A stretch of DNA of 64,000 nucleotides, taken from the NCBI GenBank assembly GCA_009746045.1, contig RPFO01000089.1, positions 979,364 to 1,043,363 on the forward strand, in the 5' to 3' direction. The position numbers were made by a program, and so were the translations under genes. Source of the stretch: Mesostigma viride. Lineage: Eukaryota; Streptophyta; Mesostigmatophyceae; Mesostigmatales; Mesostigmataceae. Shown here one piece after another: positions 34,045-44,593 of this stretch. Numbering within the stretch: the first letter of the stretch is position 1; every line of letters begins with the position of its first letter. Below the pieces are notes generated by a model. It did no database searches and had not been told where the DNA came from. It saw nothing but the letters and a program-made list of their open reading frames with translations.

Positions 34045-35743
34045 CCCCTAAATGGTCTGGCTGCCGATTTTCCGCCTAAAACTGAGTTACAGCCGACACG
34101 TCGGCCCCTTCTCGGGGGACCAAATGCCGCGAAAACTATTGAGAATTAGGAAAAGTTTAGCTGAGAAGATCGAAAGTTTATAATTTTCCTCACAGCATGG
34201 TACTAGGGTTTGCATACTTCTGACAAAGTTATAGAGGTGTTCTGGCCGGTCAAAGTACAAGGGGTCAGGGTACTTTTTCACGTACAACGTGCATTCCGGA
34301 AAACGACGACCTGGCCATGGCGGCTTGCGCCCACGCATGGCATTTACGTTTTCGTTCGAATTTCCTGACCAAACTCAGGAAATTGATTTTATACGTCCTA
34401 AATATGATACAGGCCAATTTTTGGTTCGCGGGAATGCCATTTGATAGGTGTCGGCAGCGTTCTTGCTGGAAAAAACTGAGAACAGGCCGGACGATAGAAA
34501 CGTTGACAGCAATACCTTTCCGGCGTATTTTAAAGGATATATTGGTTTCTTTGTACTTTTTATGATACATGGTAGTCGTAAACGTGCAAGGGTGGCCAGA
34601 AATCGCCGAATCCAGCGACCATGCTGCACAACTTTGGTGTGCCGAAATGCGCCATTTTGCGGCCACCGCCTGGGCCAAGGTAACGCCATCCATGCCTGGT
34701 AAAGCTTAATCATCGTTTTCCTATCTATGTTTGACGTTTATATATACGTTCTAGCTTGTGTAGCACATTCTTTTTGCATTATTCATGCTCTTTCTTGACC
34801 CTGGCCTGGCCCCTTTCTAAAACACCCTTCTTAGATGCTTCCCTCAGTCAGTTGACCTGCCACAGGGTGATGGTGATTAGTTTTAGAGGCTGTATGGGTT
34901 TGAATACCTCCATATATGTTTGTTATACATTTCCCACACACATATTGCATGAGTGTGAGGCAGTTGGCTGGTCTCTGTGGCATCATCAAGCATGTAACCG
35001 GTGAGTAGAAGCTTCCCATTGTCAGCATGTGCCACCAGGTGTGCTGGCCATCACCTGGCAAGCTATAGCAGCTTAGGCCTAGTTTATCCTTGCTAGGGCA
35101 ACCTGAAATAGGCTTAAAATCACTAGTTTGTTGGTGGCTGCCTCCTAGAATGCATGCCTTGCGTAGGGTATCCGTACCACGTTACCTACGTGCATGGACA
35201 AGGTGGCACCTGCACATAGGTGCCATGTAAGGGCAGTGTGATGATGCAGTTATGTTTCCCCATCATTGTGGAAGGGAAATGTATTGTGTGGCATGGTTGG
35301 GGGCCATATGAGTAGGTATTAGTAGGTAGTATGCCCACTCCTACCCCCTTGGTTGCTTTTTACCAACGGTACCCCTATGGGCTGTACTGGGTGTAACTGC
35401 TGGTATACCCACCCAAATGATGACCCCAATGGCTCAAACTGTTCAGCAACTAATTGTTTATCATCCCTGAAGTGGTAGGTGCCTAGCTCTTACAACATAA
35501 TTCAAAATGCACATTCTACCAAAAATGAAAACGCTCGTCTTGACCCCCCTGACTTTGACGGCAGTTATACATGGCCTACCCTGCATATATGTAAGGTTGT
35601 GATATACCAACCCGAAGGGCAACTCATGGACATGCTTGGCCCCCAAGGACAGCCATTGGATATGGGTGGGTTGGATGGCATCTGGTTTGCAAAATTGTGA
35701 AGTTACAGCCGATGCATCGGCAGTATTTCTGCCCATTTAGGGG
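34045..35743. mobile_element. Nested piggyBac-like element (non-autonomous, 1.7 kb)
   Basis: It is flanked by TTAA on both sides (34041-34044 and 35744-35747). The terminal inverted repeats start CCCCTAAATGG, matching the CCC-start and TTAA target of the piggyBac superfamily. Just inside both ends is a GTTACAGCCGA-N4-TCGGC motif (about 34084-34104 and 35701-35721), a likely transposase-binding site. No transposase or other convincing protein is present. Excluding it leaves a continuous reading frame in the host copia element. Confidence 0.9.
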
Positions 35744-35747
35744 TTAA

Positions 35748-37045
35748 ATGAGGAGCTTTATACTCCAGGGATGCTGCATGACACGTGGAGGATTCTGCTG
35801 TGTATATTTCTGTCTTTTCTGGTTAAGGGTGTGCCCTATAGCTCTGTGCTGATTGATTTCAAGAGGGCTTTTCTCAAGGGTGACCAAGATCAGGCTAGGC
35901 AGACTTGGAGAGATATCCCTCCTTTCTTTGTGACTGTACCTGCTGTATGGAGAGCAGAGATAAAGGCCAGGTACCTGAGAATTCTGAAAGGGTTGGAAGG
36001 TCTCAGGTCCAGTCCCATTATCTGGAGAAAGAGCCTAGAGAAATTCTTGAAGAATACTTGTGGGTTCTCAGTGTCTCCAGTGGATCCCTGTTTGTTCCAA
36101 GGGTCCTACAATGGTCTTCCTGTCTTTGCCTCACTGCATGGTGATGACCTGCATCTTATAGGTCCACCAGACTGGGTTGAGGCTGTCTTGGCTAAGATCC
36201 AGAAGCGGTTTGAGCTGGGTAAGATACAGCACATGGTGGAGAATGAGCCTATGGTCTTCTGTGGCATGCAGGCTACGTTGTTCCAAGCCAAGGGCTCGTG
36301 GTTCATCAGGATGGAGGGTGGTAAGGACTACCCACAGCAGATTGTGACTGCATTGCAGGAGCCCATCACGCAGGCTAGGTGTGCTACCATCAGGGGCATG
36401 CTGGCATGGCTTGCAAGTATATGTGCCCCTGACTTGCTGGTTCTGAGTCGACTTACTGATTCCCAGCTGGTTGAGGTGGGTGCTGAGAGTGTGGTGCAGG
36501 CTGTCATGATGTCTCCCCCTCTCATACTGGGTCCTGTGGATTTGTACAAGCCCCTTGACATGGTTCTCTATGTGGACAGTTCTATGGATAATAGGAAGGT
36601 CACAGAGGTCAGGGGCAGAGCAGCAGCATTAGTTACCCTGGAGCAAGATCACACCTCACTTGTTACCTGGTACAGTCGGTTGCAGAACAGGGTTACACCC
36701 AGCAGTGATATTGCTGAGTGCAGGGCAATCTGTGAAGGGCTGCATACTGCTCTTTACTTGAGGGAGCTCTTCTACCAGCTATGTCAAGTGGCTTCCTGTA
36801 GGTTGCAGCTGCACACACTGGTGAGGACTGATAGCATGGGCATGGTGCAATTTGTGCACAGGCAGCTGGCCAGAAGCAGGGACCTTGACTACTTGTTGCT
36901 CAAGGAGATGTCCTACCTAGCTCACATTGAACATGTGCCTGGTGTGGATAACCCTGCAGATGCCCTCACCAAGCTGGAGGAGAAGGCGGAGAGGCAGTAC
37001 CCCCTGCTCCGTGGGCTCATGGACCCCTTACACGGGCGGCCATAG
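35748..37045 (+). CDS. Reverse transcriptase and RNase H of the copia element
   Basis: The frame comes directly from the protease side of the TTAA site. The RT signature begins with SSVLIDFKRAFLKG (copia D-x-K-x-A-F-L), followed by GLRSSPIIWRKSLEKFL and a catalytic-loop segment ASLHGDDLHLIG. There, the usual YVDD is represented by HGDD, with both aspartates retained. The RNase H domain starts LYVDSSMDNRKVTE, contains SDIAECRAICEGLH, and ends with the copia tail HIEHVPGVDNPADALTKL. Stop at 37045. Confidence 0.88.
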
Positions 37046-38050
37046 AGACCAGGCCTTGCTTCAGCTTGGGTGCCCCAGTGGGCTGCTTGACCAAAGTACC
37101 AAGTGGTGACTGGTGCTTACTGGTTGACAGCCGGTCCTTCAGGGTTAGGTACACCCTCCTGGACAGGAGTTGGTGTGGAATGTCACTCCTACCAGCTGAG
37201 AATCTTGCCTGGCCCTCCCCATGGGGTTCAGAAGAGTCGCCAGGACTTAAGTCGACGCCTTTGGCCTCAAACAGTTAGGCCATGCAAGGGCAACCCGAAT
37301 GCTGGTTCTTACAGGTTGCTGTATATATGTTTTCTAGTGCTTGTTTCCAACCTGTTGCTAATAAAGAACCTGGTTGTGTGACCATGTGGAGCATGGTTGC
37401 CAGGGAGCCACATTCTGGGTTATATAATGCTTGAATAAAACATAATCATGTCTCTCTCATGTTGTTTTCATGGTTGTAATGTCTCCCTTGTGAAGTTCCA
37501 GGTAATCTATAAACCTGGAGATTGGGGTGGGGTTCAATTCCCCAGCAGAGCCACAGCCTGGCATGAGTGATTCCTGGGCTTAACACCCAGTGAAGACATG
37601 GGCTCCCCAATGAGGCAGTATTTGTATAGGTGCTACCTGAGTCTCTTTGAGCATAAAAAGGGAAAGGCTGGCCAAGGCGGGCGCCATAAGAACGGGCGCC
37701 TGTGATAACTGTGAAAGATCAGGAACTCACAATAATACGTTCTTGGCATCCTTTAATCCCAGCCATTGGACTAGGTAATGTGCCTTGACTTTAATCTAAC
37801 ACCAAGTTCCCAAGGAAAGGTTGGGAGCTGACCAAGGGGTCAGGGGATAACCTGGGGTGACCTCTGATTCACTGGCCAGAACACCTAGCCTGGTCCAAGG
37901 GCGTATATGTTGTTTCCCAAAAGGAGGCAGGACCCTGGGCCCTATCAGATCTGATCAATCCCAAGGGACCAAGCGGTCTGTGGCTGAGTGAGCACAAGCA
38001 AGGTTAGGCTTGTTTCAAGCTGGTCCAGCTCCAAAAGAAGAAAGGGTTGG
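37046..38050 (+). other. 3' untranslated region and polypurine tract of the copia element
   Basis: About 1 kb without a convincing ORF. It contains an AATAAAG-type signal near 37360 and ends in a purine-rich tract (AAAAGAAGAAAGGG, about 38033-38046) directly before the 3' LTR, the usual plus-strand primer site. Confidence 0.7.
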
Positions 38051-38697
38051 AGTTAGCATTTTGGGCAACCAATATGCTAAGTGGATACAGTTTGGAAAGA
38101 CCTTTCCAACGCCGTGCTGACCGCCTGAAACAGACAAGGGACAAGAAAGATATCAAGTCCCGAAGTCCTAGCCATCCGTGGCCGACTAGGGTGCAGTCCT
38201 CTGGTGTAGTGGACAGGACACGTGGCAGGCCGTGCCTGCACAGGCTTAGCCTGTCTATCACGTGACTGTGGTCCACGTAGGCCAGGAGGAGCAGCAGCCT
38301 GTGACTAGTAGGGTACTGCTGGCACTGGCACAAGGCTGCAAGGATACTAGGCCTTGCAGGCTTGTGACAGGTCCTGTACTTCCTAGGTTGCAGAGTCTAG
38401 GCAAATCCAGTACGTCCTGGCTCTGCGCTGATGCCAGTGGACGTTGTGGATTTGCCTGCACGCCTGCACGTGCCTCGTCATGCCGATGGGAACGAGGAAC
38501 AACGCAAGGATATAGCTTGGTCATGGGGGATGACCAGCTATCTCGGAAAGCACGAACCGTGGGTGCCACCTTGGTCGTGGAAGTGCCCATTGTGGTCGTG
38601 GCCTGGTGAACAGATTTAAGGTTGCTGCCTTGCAACATTGGCTAAGACGCGCTGTGAAAGACCAAGAGCTCACACCCGTTGGGAGCTCTTTCTAACT
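38051..38697 (+). repeat. 3' LTR of the copia element
   Basis: Aligned to the 5' LTR it shows one substitution and indels of 3, 1 and 2 bases. The element ends CTAACT, followed by the GTGGA target duplicate. Confidence 0.93.
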
Positions 38698-38702
38698 GTG
38701 GA

Positions 38703-40181
38703 CTCATTGAATCCGACGGGGATCTGAGTTGAGTGGGATGGACTCTGGTGGGAGTTTGGTTGGACTAAGCTGAGATGACATCCAGACTTTGGTGACCAGT
38801 TTCTGAGGATGGTTGAGGGGATCTGAGCTTGGATGGCACATGGAGAGTGACTTCTGTGTTGTACCCTCGACATATGGAGCGGTTCACCTAGGGCTTGATT
38901 CCTGGTATGATTAAGACACGTGGTTCATGTCCTGCATGCACGTCTTCGTGTACCAGACCAATAGTATATACCTGGAGGTTTCTACCTTGGTGCTGCTGAG
39001 TGGCCTATGTGGATCATAATAGGAACTGCACGGGCCCCTGTGACCACTATGAGACTTTGGCCAAGGCGTTGGCTGCACTCAACAGAGAGGAGGGGGAGGT
39101 GAGCTCTGAAGGCTATGTGGAGGAGGTCCTATCTCAGCTGCACACAAGCCTGTATGAGAGTGGCTCCCCTTTTGTGGCTCATCTGCTGCATAGGATGTAT
39201 GCATTGTCACCAGGACCTGAGATTGACATGAGGCCTGCTGAGGGGCAGGACATGCTGGTAGCCTTACCTGAGGCCTTGAAGGAGGCATTTACTTAGTTGC
39301 AGCCAGTGAGTATGGGAGAGGCTTCCTACATGGAGCTGTTGGAGTTTTCAGTTCAGAAGGGTGACTTCGATTTGGTTCCTTCTTCCTCCAGCTCTGCCAG
39401 AAGGTGTTTTCCTTTGGAGACTTCTAACCTCTTTTGCAATCCAGGGTTGCCCAAGTACACTGTGGAACTCAAGGGCCGTCAGACGCCACTAACTAAGGGT
39501 GCTGGTGCCTCTGATAGGTGCTAAGTGGTCGGTGGTCAAGACCTTTCTGCAGTTCTGGTGGGCGTACAGATCATGGGTGAGCAGGCACAAGACGTCCTCT
39601 ACTTGGGTGATGGACCCTGAGAGTCAGTCTGTGGTGCTCCTCTCCTATCCAGGGGCATGCCTTCGCTATGCTGCCCAGATGGTGGCAGGAGCTGCTGAGA
39701 CTTGCGTGGTGTTGCAGGTCAGCAGGAACTGGCCAGAGTTGGCCCACATGGTGGAGCAATTTCCCATGTGTGGACTCAAGGGCAAGGATGGCCTGAATGG
39801 GGATTGGTATAGCCTGTGAGGAACAGGGCTGAGAAGGAAAGGGGGCTTTGGATTGTGGTGTGAGGGGGGGATTCCAGGATGGATGATGGGGGGGCTCCAT
39901 TCCAGTTCTGATGTTCCAGTCCAGAGTTCCAGAATTCCAGAATGATGACGGGATGACTTCCAGTATTGCTGTGTTTATCTGGGCTTGTAGTGGATAAGGA
40001 TGTGACTTGTCTTCTTTAAGCACCTGTGACTAGATGTTTATGAGATAGGAGGCCCTGGCTTCAGGGATGTAAAAACCCATCTGCTTTTCCCAAGAGATGG
40101 TGGATTTCTGTTCAGTGTCACTCCTCCTTAAAGAGTAGTTGATTTTGGGGAACTGGTGGTTCCAGTCTTGAGGGGGAGATA
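38703..40181 (+). pseudogene. 3' part of gypsy element 2, including its post-integrase ORF
   Basis: From 39000 the sequence parallels 19467-21552 of gypsy element 1 at roughly 85-90% identity, without the nested element found there. A TAG at about 39294 and a small insertion near 39490 break the frame. A polypurine tract GAGGGGGAGAT ends at about 40180. 38703-38999 is non-coding and not matched in gypsy element 1. Confidence 0.75.
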
Positions 40182-40910
40182 TGTAACAAGCAAAAATGAC
40201 TTTGTTGTTACATCCTTTGTTTTGTGAATGTTTGACTTTTATTTGAGGACTTTTGGATCAGTATTGGGAAAGTTATGAGGTTTCCAAGAAGGCGGTACTA
40301 ATTGAAACTTGTACTTTGTCAACCGACTGTTAGAAGCCCTTATTGGTCGTGGCCTGATCAACGTGAGGTTATAGTTTGTTGGTCGGTACTACCAAGTCTT
40401 AAATGTTCCTTTGGGACTTTGGTGCTTACTACAGGATTCAGGATCTCATGTACAGATTCTGCCAGGCTGTTGGTGTTGTTGTTCTGTTTTGTGTGACTAG
40501 GATGGATACGAGGATCTTGTTTAGAATTCCATGATTTTGATCGGTTCTCTTCAGGCTAAGGTTGAGGCATGCTCGACAAGCACGTCGATATCAAGGACGT
40601 GGGGTCGCCATTGTTGCTACGTTGGTTTTGATTCATCATGGTATAATAAAGCTTGTCTTTGTTGTCCATTCCTAAGAGCCCCTTGGCTATAGACGTCCTT
40701 CAGTTCCACAGAGGTCGTCTATACACGAGCTTGTCTTTGTGTCTACAAGGGGTTGTGATTCCCTAAATCACGTGCTGTGGAATTTCCATCTCAACGTTGC
40801 TCGGATACTTGAAGATCTGTAACTCAAGAAAGCAACCCAGGTAAAAGATCTTTCATATTTGGACTATGGATGATGTAGATGATCATTTTTAGTCGTTACA
40901 AATTCGTTCC
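40182..40910 (+). repeat. 3' LTR of gypsy element 2
   Basis: It starts TGTAACAAGC after a polypurine tract and probably ends TCGTTACA at about 40910, giving inverted TGTAAC/GTTACA ends. An AATAAA signal lies in GGTATAATAAAGC (about 40640). Apart from the first 32 bases it does not resemble the LTR at 21949, so the two gypsy elements belong to different LTR subfamilies. Confidence 0.65.
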
Positions 40911-41127
40911 GATTTGGCACCCGGCTCTAATCATATGCGCACCAAGGAGATGCTCATATTCGATCATATTCATATCGATATTTGCGCGAACCGGCGCTCA
41001 TATTCGATCATATTCATATCTACCGGCGTGAACTTGAGTGTACCAGCGAGTGGTTATCGCTGGTAATATTATGCGGAACCTGAGAAGCCCAAGTGGCAAA
41101 AGGTTTCAGCACAATATTAACCTAACT
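40911..41127. repeat. Possible decayed relative of the 148-bp MITE
   Basis: The right end (AAGTGGCAAAAGG...AATATTAACCTAACT) resembles the right end of the MITE at 12027-12174. The left end is only vaguely similar, and no target duplication was found. Internally, two direct copies of CTCATATTCGATCATATTC are about 45 bp apart (40950-41020). Confidence 0.35.
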
Positions 41128-41905
41128 GGTAGCTATGGTCGTCATCTGCTAGCAATGTGCGGGTGTTGAAAGTGGCAAGGGCCAAGGATGCCTGCTGGCC
41201 CACCAGGGGAGAACGACGATGGATGATGGGGGTGGATGCGGCGGGGGGTGGGGGTGGGGGTGAAACGGAGGGGGGAAGGGAAGCAGTGGTAATAGTGCTT
41301 TTCATCGCATTTATTTTGTCCTGCAAGCGTAGGATGCGAGCCTGCCGCTTGCTCGGGGTATTCGGGGTTGGGGCTGATTGCACAACGCCGAGGCGTAGGT
41401 AATCTAGCAAACGTTGGGTTTTACGGATCTGACAGTTGACAGATGAGGTTGTAGCCCGAAATACCGGCACCACCATGGCTTTCACCCGACGGTTAGTTAG
41501 GTCAAGGCATGGTAGTGGAACGGGACTGTTTAGAGGCTGTCCCCGAAGCCTGTTAGCCGCGAGCCGACGAGGAAGGTTGTCTACCTACGGACACCACCGG
41601 AGGCAGCACCTGTCCTGCTAGACACCTCACGAGACTCCGCTCCAGGGGTGTTAATCTGAACACCTTTAATCTGTTTCCCATCAAAGAATGCTGCGAAGGA
41701 GCCATCCTGAAGCAGACGCAACTTAATGCGCTTACCCGTGGTCTCGAACTGCTTGGTCTCCTGGACGATGGTGCTGTTCCACACCGCGCTCCTCGCCTTC
41801 AGTTGAGCCGGCGTGTAGTCCTCGTCGAGGCTGAAGTCACCGCGCTGGAGCAGACGACGTGCTCCCAGCACGAGGCGTTTGTCGTGCATGGAGGCCATGG
41901 TGACG
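41117..41905 (-). pseudogene. LINE fragment: end of ORF1 and start of ORF2
   Basis: Read leftwards, 41898-41581 encodes a C-terminal domain like that of LINE ORF1 nucleic-acid-binding proteins (FSLDEDYTPAQLKARSAVW, then GKRIKLRL and FFDGKQIKG). 41485-41128 begins a second ORF that reaches LALATFNTRTL, the typical first strand of the apurinic-type endonuclease domain. There it stops at the AACCTAACT junction at 41127. It is a non-LTR retrotransposon piece of about 0.8 kb, distinct from the RT fragment beside it. Confidence 0.6.
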
Positions 41906-43045
41906 ACGACCAGGCCCAGAGGGCCTGGCAGCCGAAGAGAGAGTGGATGCGGTGCTCAAACTGGGCTGGGACCACTAGGTCGTCCAGCAACATCTGGATG
42001 TAGTTCGTGACAGGTTTCCCTACCCTTTTGGGAATGCCCTTGGGGCCAGGCCAGGTCAGAATGTGTCGCCCTGGCTGGCCAAGCCGCTGGGGGCCGGCCA
42101 GACCAAGGGCGGTGTCGACCTGGCTGGTGCGAGCAAGGTGTCCTACAAATGCTATCCTACGCTGCCTAATCTCGTCCGAAATACGAGGCATGCCATGATA
42201 CAAAGACTCTGATGACGGAGGCTCGGAAAACCCTACGTTAAGGACCTGTCGGAGCATCCTGTAAACCGTGCCGTCTAGCCTATAGCTGCCAGTTTGGGTG
42301 GGATTGTCCACGCCTCGGCGCCATACGTGAGCACCGTGAGGACGAGGACCTTGAAGAGCATGCGCTTGCGGTGCTCGCCCAGGCCCCTCGAGCGCCAGTA
42401 GGTGTTGAGCGAACGGAGCCTAGCCCAGGCCAGGCCGATGCGGGTGTCCACATCGTCGGCACTCGGCAGTGTCAGGAAGCCAACTCCCCAACAGCTTGAA
42501 GCGATCGCGGAACGGGACCTCCGTCCCGTCGAGCAGGCGCGGCAGCGGTGGTGTACTGGAGGCCCCAATCACCACCGCCTCAGTTTTGACACTAATCTCC
42601 AACCCCACCGCCCGCGCCTCCAGGCCCAGACAGTCCAGCCAGGTCTGAATGTGCTCGGGGCGCGCGATGAGGGTGGTGTCATCCGCATAAATCAGGTCGG
42701 CAAGGCGGTAACCAGGTCTAATCCCGCCGTGCTCTTTCTCGTTAAGGATGTCCAAGCCTGGCTCGAACCCCTTAAGAGCAGTAAAGCGCGCACGTGCCCG
42801 GCGCATGACGTGATCCACGACAATAATGAACAGGTATGGAGACAGGACACAACCTTGCCACACCCCGTGGTGAAGGGGGAATGGTGGGGTGGTGCCTTCC
42901 GCAGTCCGCACTACTGCCTGTGAGCCCTCATACAGTCGGCGAATGGCAGCAATAAACGCAGGTGGTACCCGATCCAGAGCTAGGATGGCCCAAAGAGCCT
43001 CCCAGAGAACCGTGTCAAAGGCCTTGATATGGCTGCGTCACATGT
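41906..43045 (-). pseudogene. LINE reverse transcriptase fragment, 5' truncated
   Basis: Read leftwards from about 43045: KAFDTVLWEALWAIL (RT motif 2-like), GVWQGCVLSPYLFIIV, the catalytic YADDTTLIARPEH, then LGLEISVKTEAVVIG and KLLGSWLP. A C-terminal region with LTYGAEAWTIP and RRIAFVGHLAR follows. Frameshifts near 42440 and 42290 break it into three pieces. It lacks the endonuclease, and upstream sequence at 43045 is unrelated. The order of motifs is that of ORF2 of L1/RTE-like LINEs. Confidence 0.8.
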
Positions 43046-44593
43046 ATGAGCATAATTACCCGGAAAGGAGAACTTTTGCGGTTGGACTGTAGGTGTCAGT
43101 TGGCGATGCCTTAGGATCAGGAGACGTCCGTCCTATAGTCATGCAGCAAAAGTTGGTGCGAGAGGTCCCCAGTTCGATTCCGGCCTGGATTCATTTGCAG
43201 ATCGCGTTTTCCGCGGACCGGCACTGAACGCAAATGGTTTTCACCTTTGCGGCGTGCCAAATCAGAAATCAGAATAATCCTCAGTTATTTCTCCCGATTT
43301 CTGGCCTGCGCTGGTTGTCTCCTTGATAATCCTCAGGCACGCCAGTGCGTCACATGGGTGCCAACAAAGGAACCTCCGACCCCCATACATTACAAGGAGG
43401 GAGGGGGCGCCCCTTACTAGCGTGCACTAGCCTCTCTCATGCTGCCATGAGTGGGCAGGCCACAGAGCGCTCTCGCCGCATCATTAAGTAATTAATTGAC
43501 TAATTAATATTCAGTTGGGCCCGACCCGCACGAAATACATGCGATTCTCCCGATTTCTGGCATGCGCTGGTTGTCTCCTTGACATGAAATCGCCGCATAC
43601 ATCATATTAACGTATTAAGTGCATGGTTGGGGCATGATGCAGACGATATATTTGTAACTTTGGTGTAATTATTTTCTAATGAGATTAGCATAGTAGCTGG
43701 TCCTCAAGCCGCCTTGTGTGCCTGTGCTTGTTTAGGAGGCATGAACCATCATGGCGGTGCAGGTGCACCTTGTGCACCCAGAGCAGGTGATAGTTGTACA
43801 TCCTACACCTGCAGGTTGTCGCCCTGGATGTATTACAAACCCATAGATGCCCCTTTCTCAGGGCTATGTGCTACATATCAAGGAGCATATGTGTTACATA
43901 TGCTCCCCACGGAGCTATCATTGATTCTAATTAATTAAGCTGGTTGTCTCCTTGATAGTAGTAGTCCGTGGCATGCCCATGCGCATAACATCCCCTTTGG
44001 TTTGCACATTAGCAATGAGGATTTGTACGCTGATTTGCCCTATTTATTAATTAATTAGACTCGTGCTCCCGTTGGGGAGTCACGGAGCATTATAAACCCC
44101 GATGGATGGATGGGTGGGTGCAAACAGTCCTACCAGTCTAAGCTATCTACATCAGCTACCTACGACATCTATCTAATTAATTAATTAATTAATTATCAAC
44201 ATCACTCCGTTGGGAGTAAATGTAGCACATATCCCTGAGAAGGGGCATATGGCTTTTAATACATTCTAGGCTACCTCATACAAGGGTGGGAATGTAAGCT
44301 ACCCCTGCTCTAGGTGCACCAGGGCACCTGCACCACCATGCTGTCTCAGGTTCAACCCGCCTAAGGGGGGGATCCTGGCACGGGGGAGGAAGATCATCAT
44401 GGCTATACAAAAACTAGAGCGTGGCATCTCAGCAGAGAGCAACTCTCTGCATGGGCACAGCATAACTAAATAAAACTAGGCATCATCTGGAGTGTGGCAC
44501 ATCATAGGCACGCTTGTACATGGTTATATAATGCTCGTGGCTCAGCTGGTATAGTGCCTGTAGGAGGCGTACATGTACATGGCCACGGTCTAT
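43046..44593. other. Non-coding interval with dispersed short repeats
   Basis: No gene was recognised. Holds two full copies (43289-43328 and 43544-43583) and one partial copy (about 43939-43958) of a roughly 40-bp repeat also present at 63504-63544, and several TTAA microsatellite tracts (about 43490, 44047, 44175-44194). A pol III B-box-like AGTTCGATTCC lies at about 43172 and an A-box-like TGGCTCAGCTGG at 44538, but neither belongs to a foldable tRNA. Confidence 0.5.

Larger units (their letters stand above)
26931..38697 (+). mobile_element. Young Ty1/copia-type retrotransposon with AG...CT LTRs and two nested transposons
   Basis: It is bounded by the exact 5-bp target duplication GTGGA (26926-26930 and 38698-38702). 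The LTRs are 641 bp (26931-27571) and 647 bp (38051-38697). Internal order: ORF0 (27597-28526), gag with zinc knuckle, integrase, aspartic protease, RT, RNase H, and a polypurine tract AAAAGAAGAAAGGG before the 3' LTR. Nested elements at 31698-33271 and 34045-35743 are precisely bounded, and the polyprotein frame is continuous across both sites. The LTRs differ by one substitution and three small indels, so insertion is very recent. Confidence 0.93.

Noticed and set aside
34265-34713. Overlapping minus-strand ORFs inside the piggyBac-like element as a transposase
   Set aside because: No DDD or Cys-rich C-terminal motifs of piggyBac transposases, and the frames overlap without splice logic.
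43120-43200. B-box-like AGTTCGATTCC suggesting a tRNA gene
   Set aside because: The T-stem does not pair and no A box lies at the right distance; at most a decayed SINE.
44525-44590. tRNA-like start with TGGCTCAGCTGG
   Set aside because: No matching T-arm or acceptor stem within tRNA distance.
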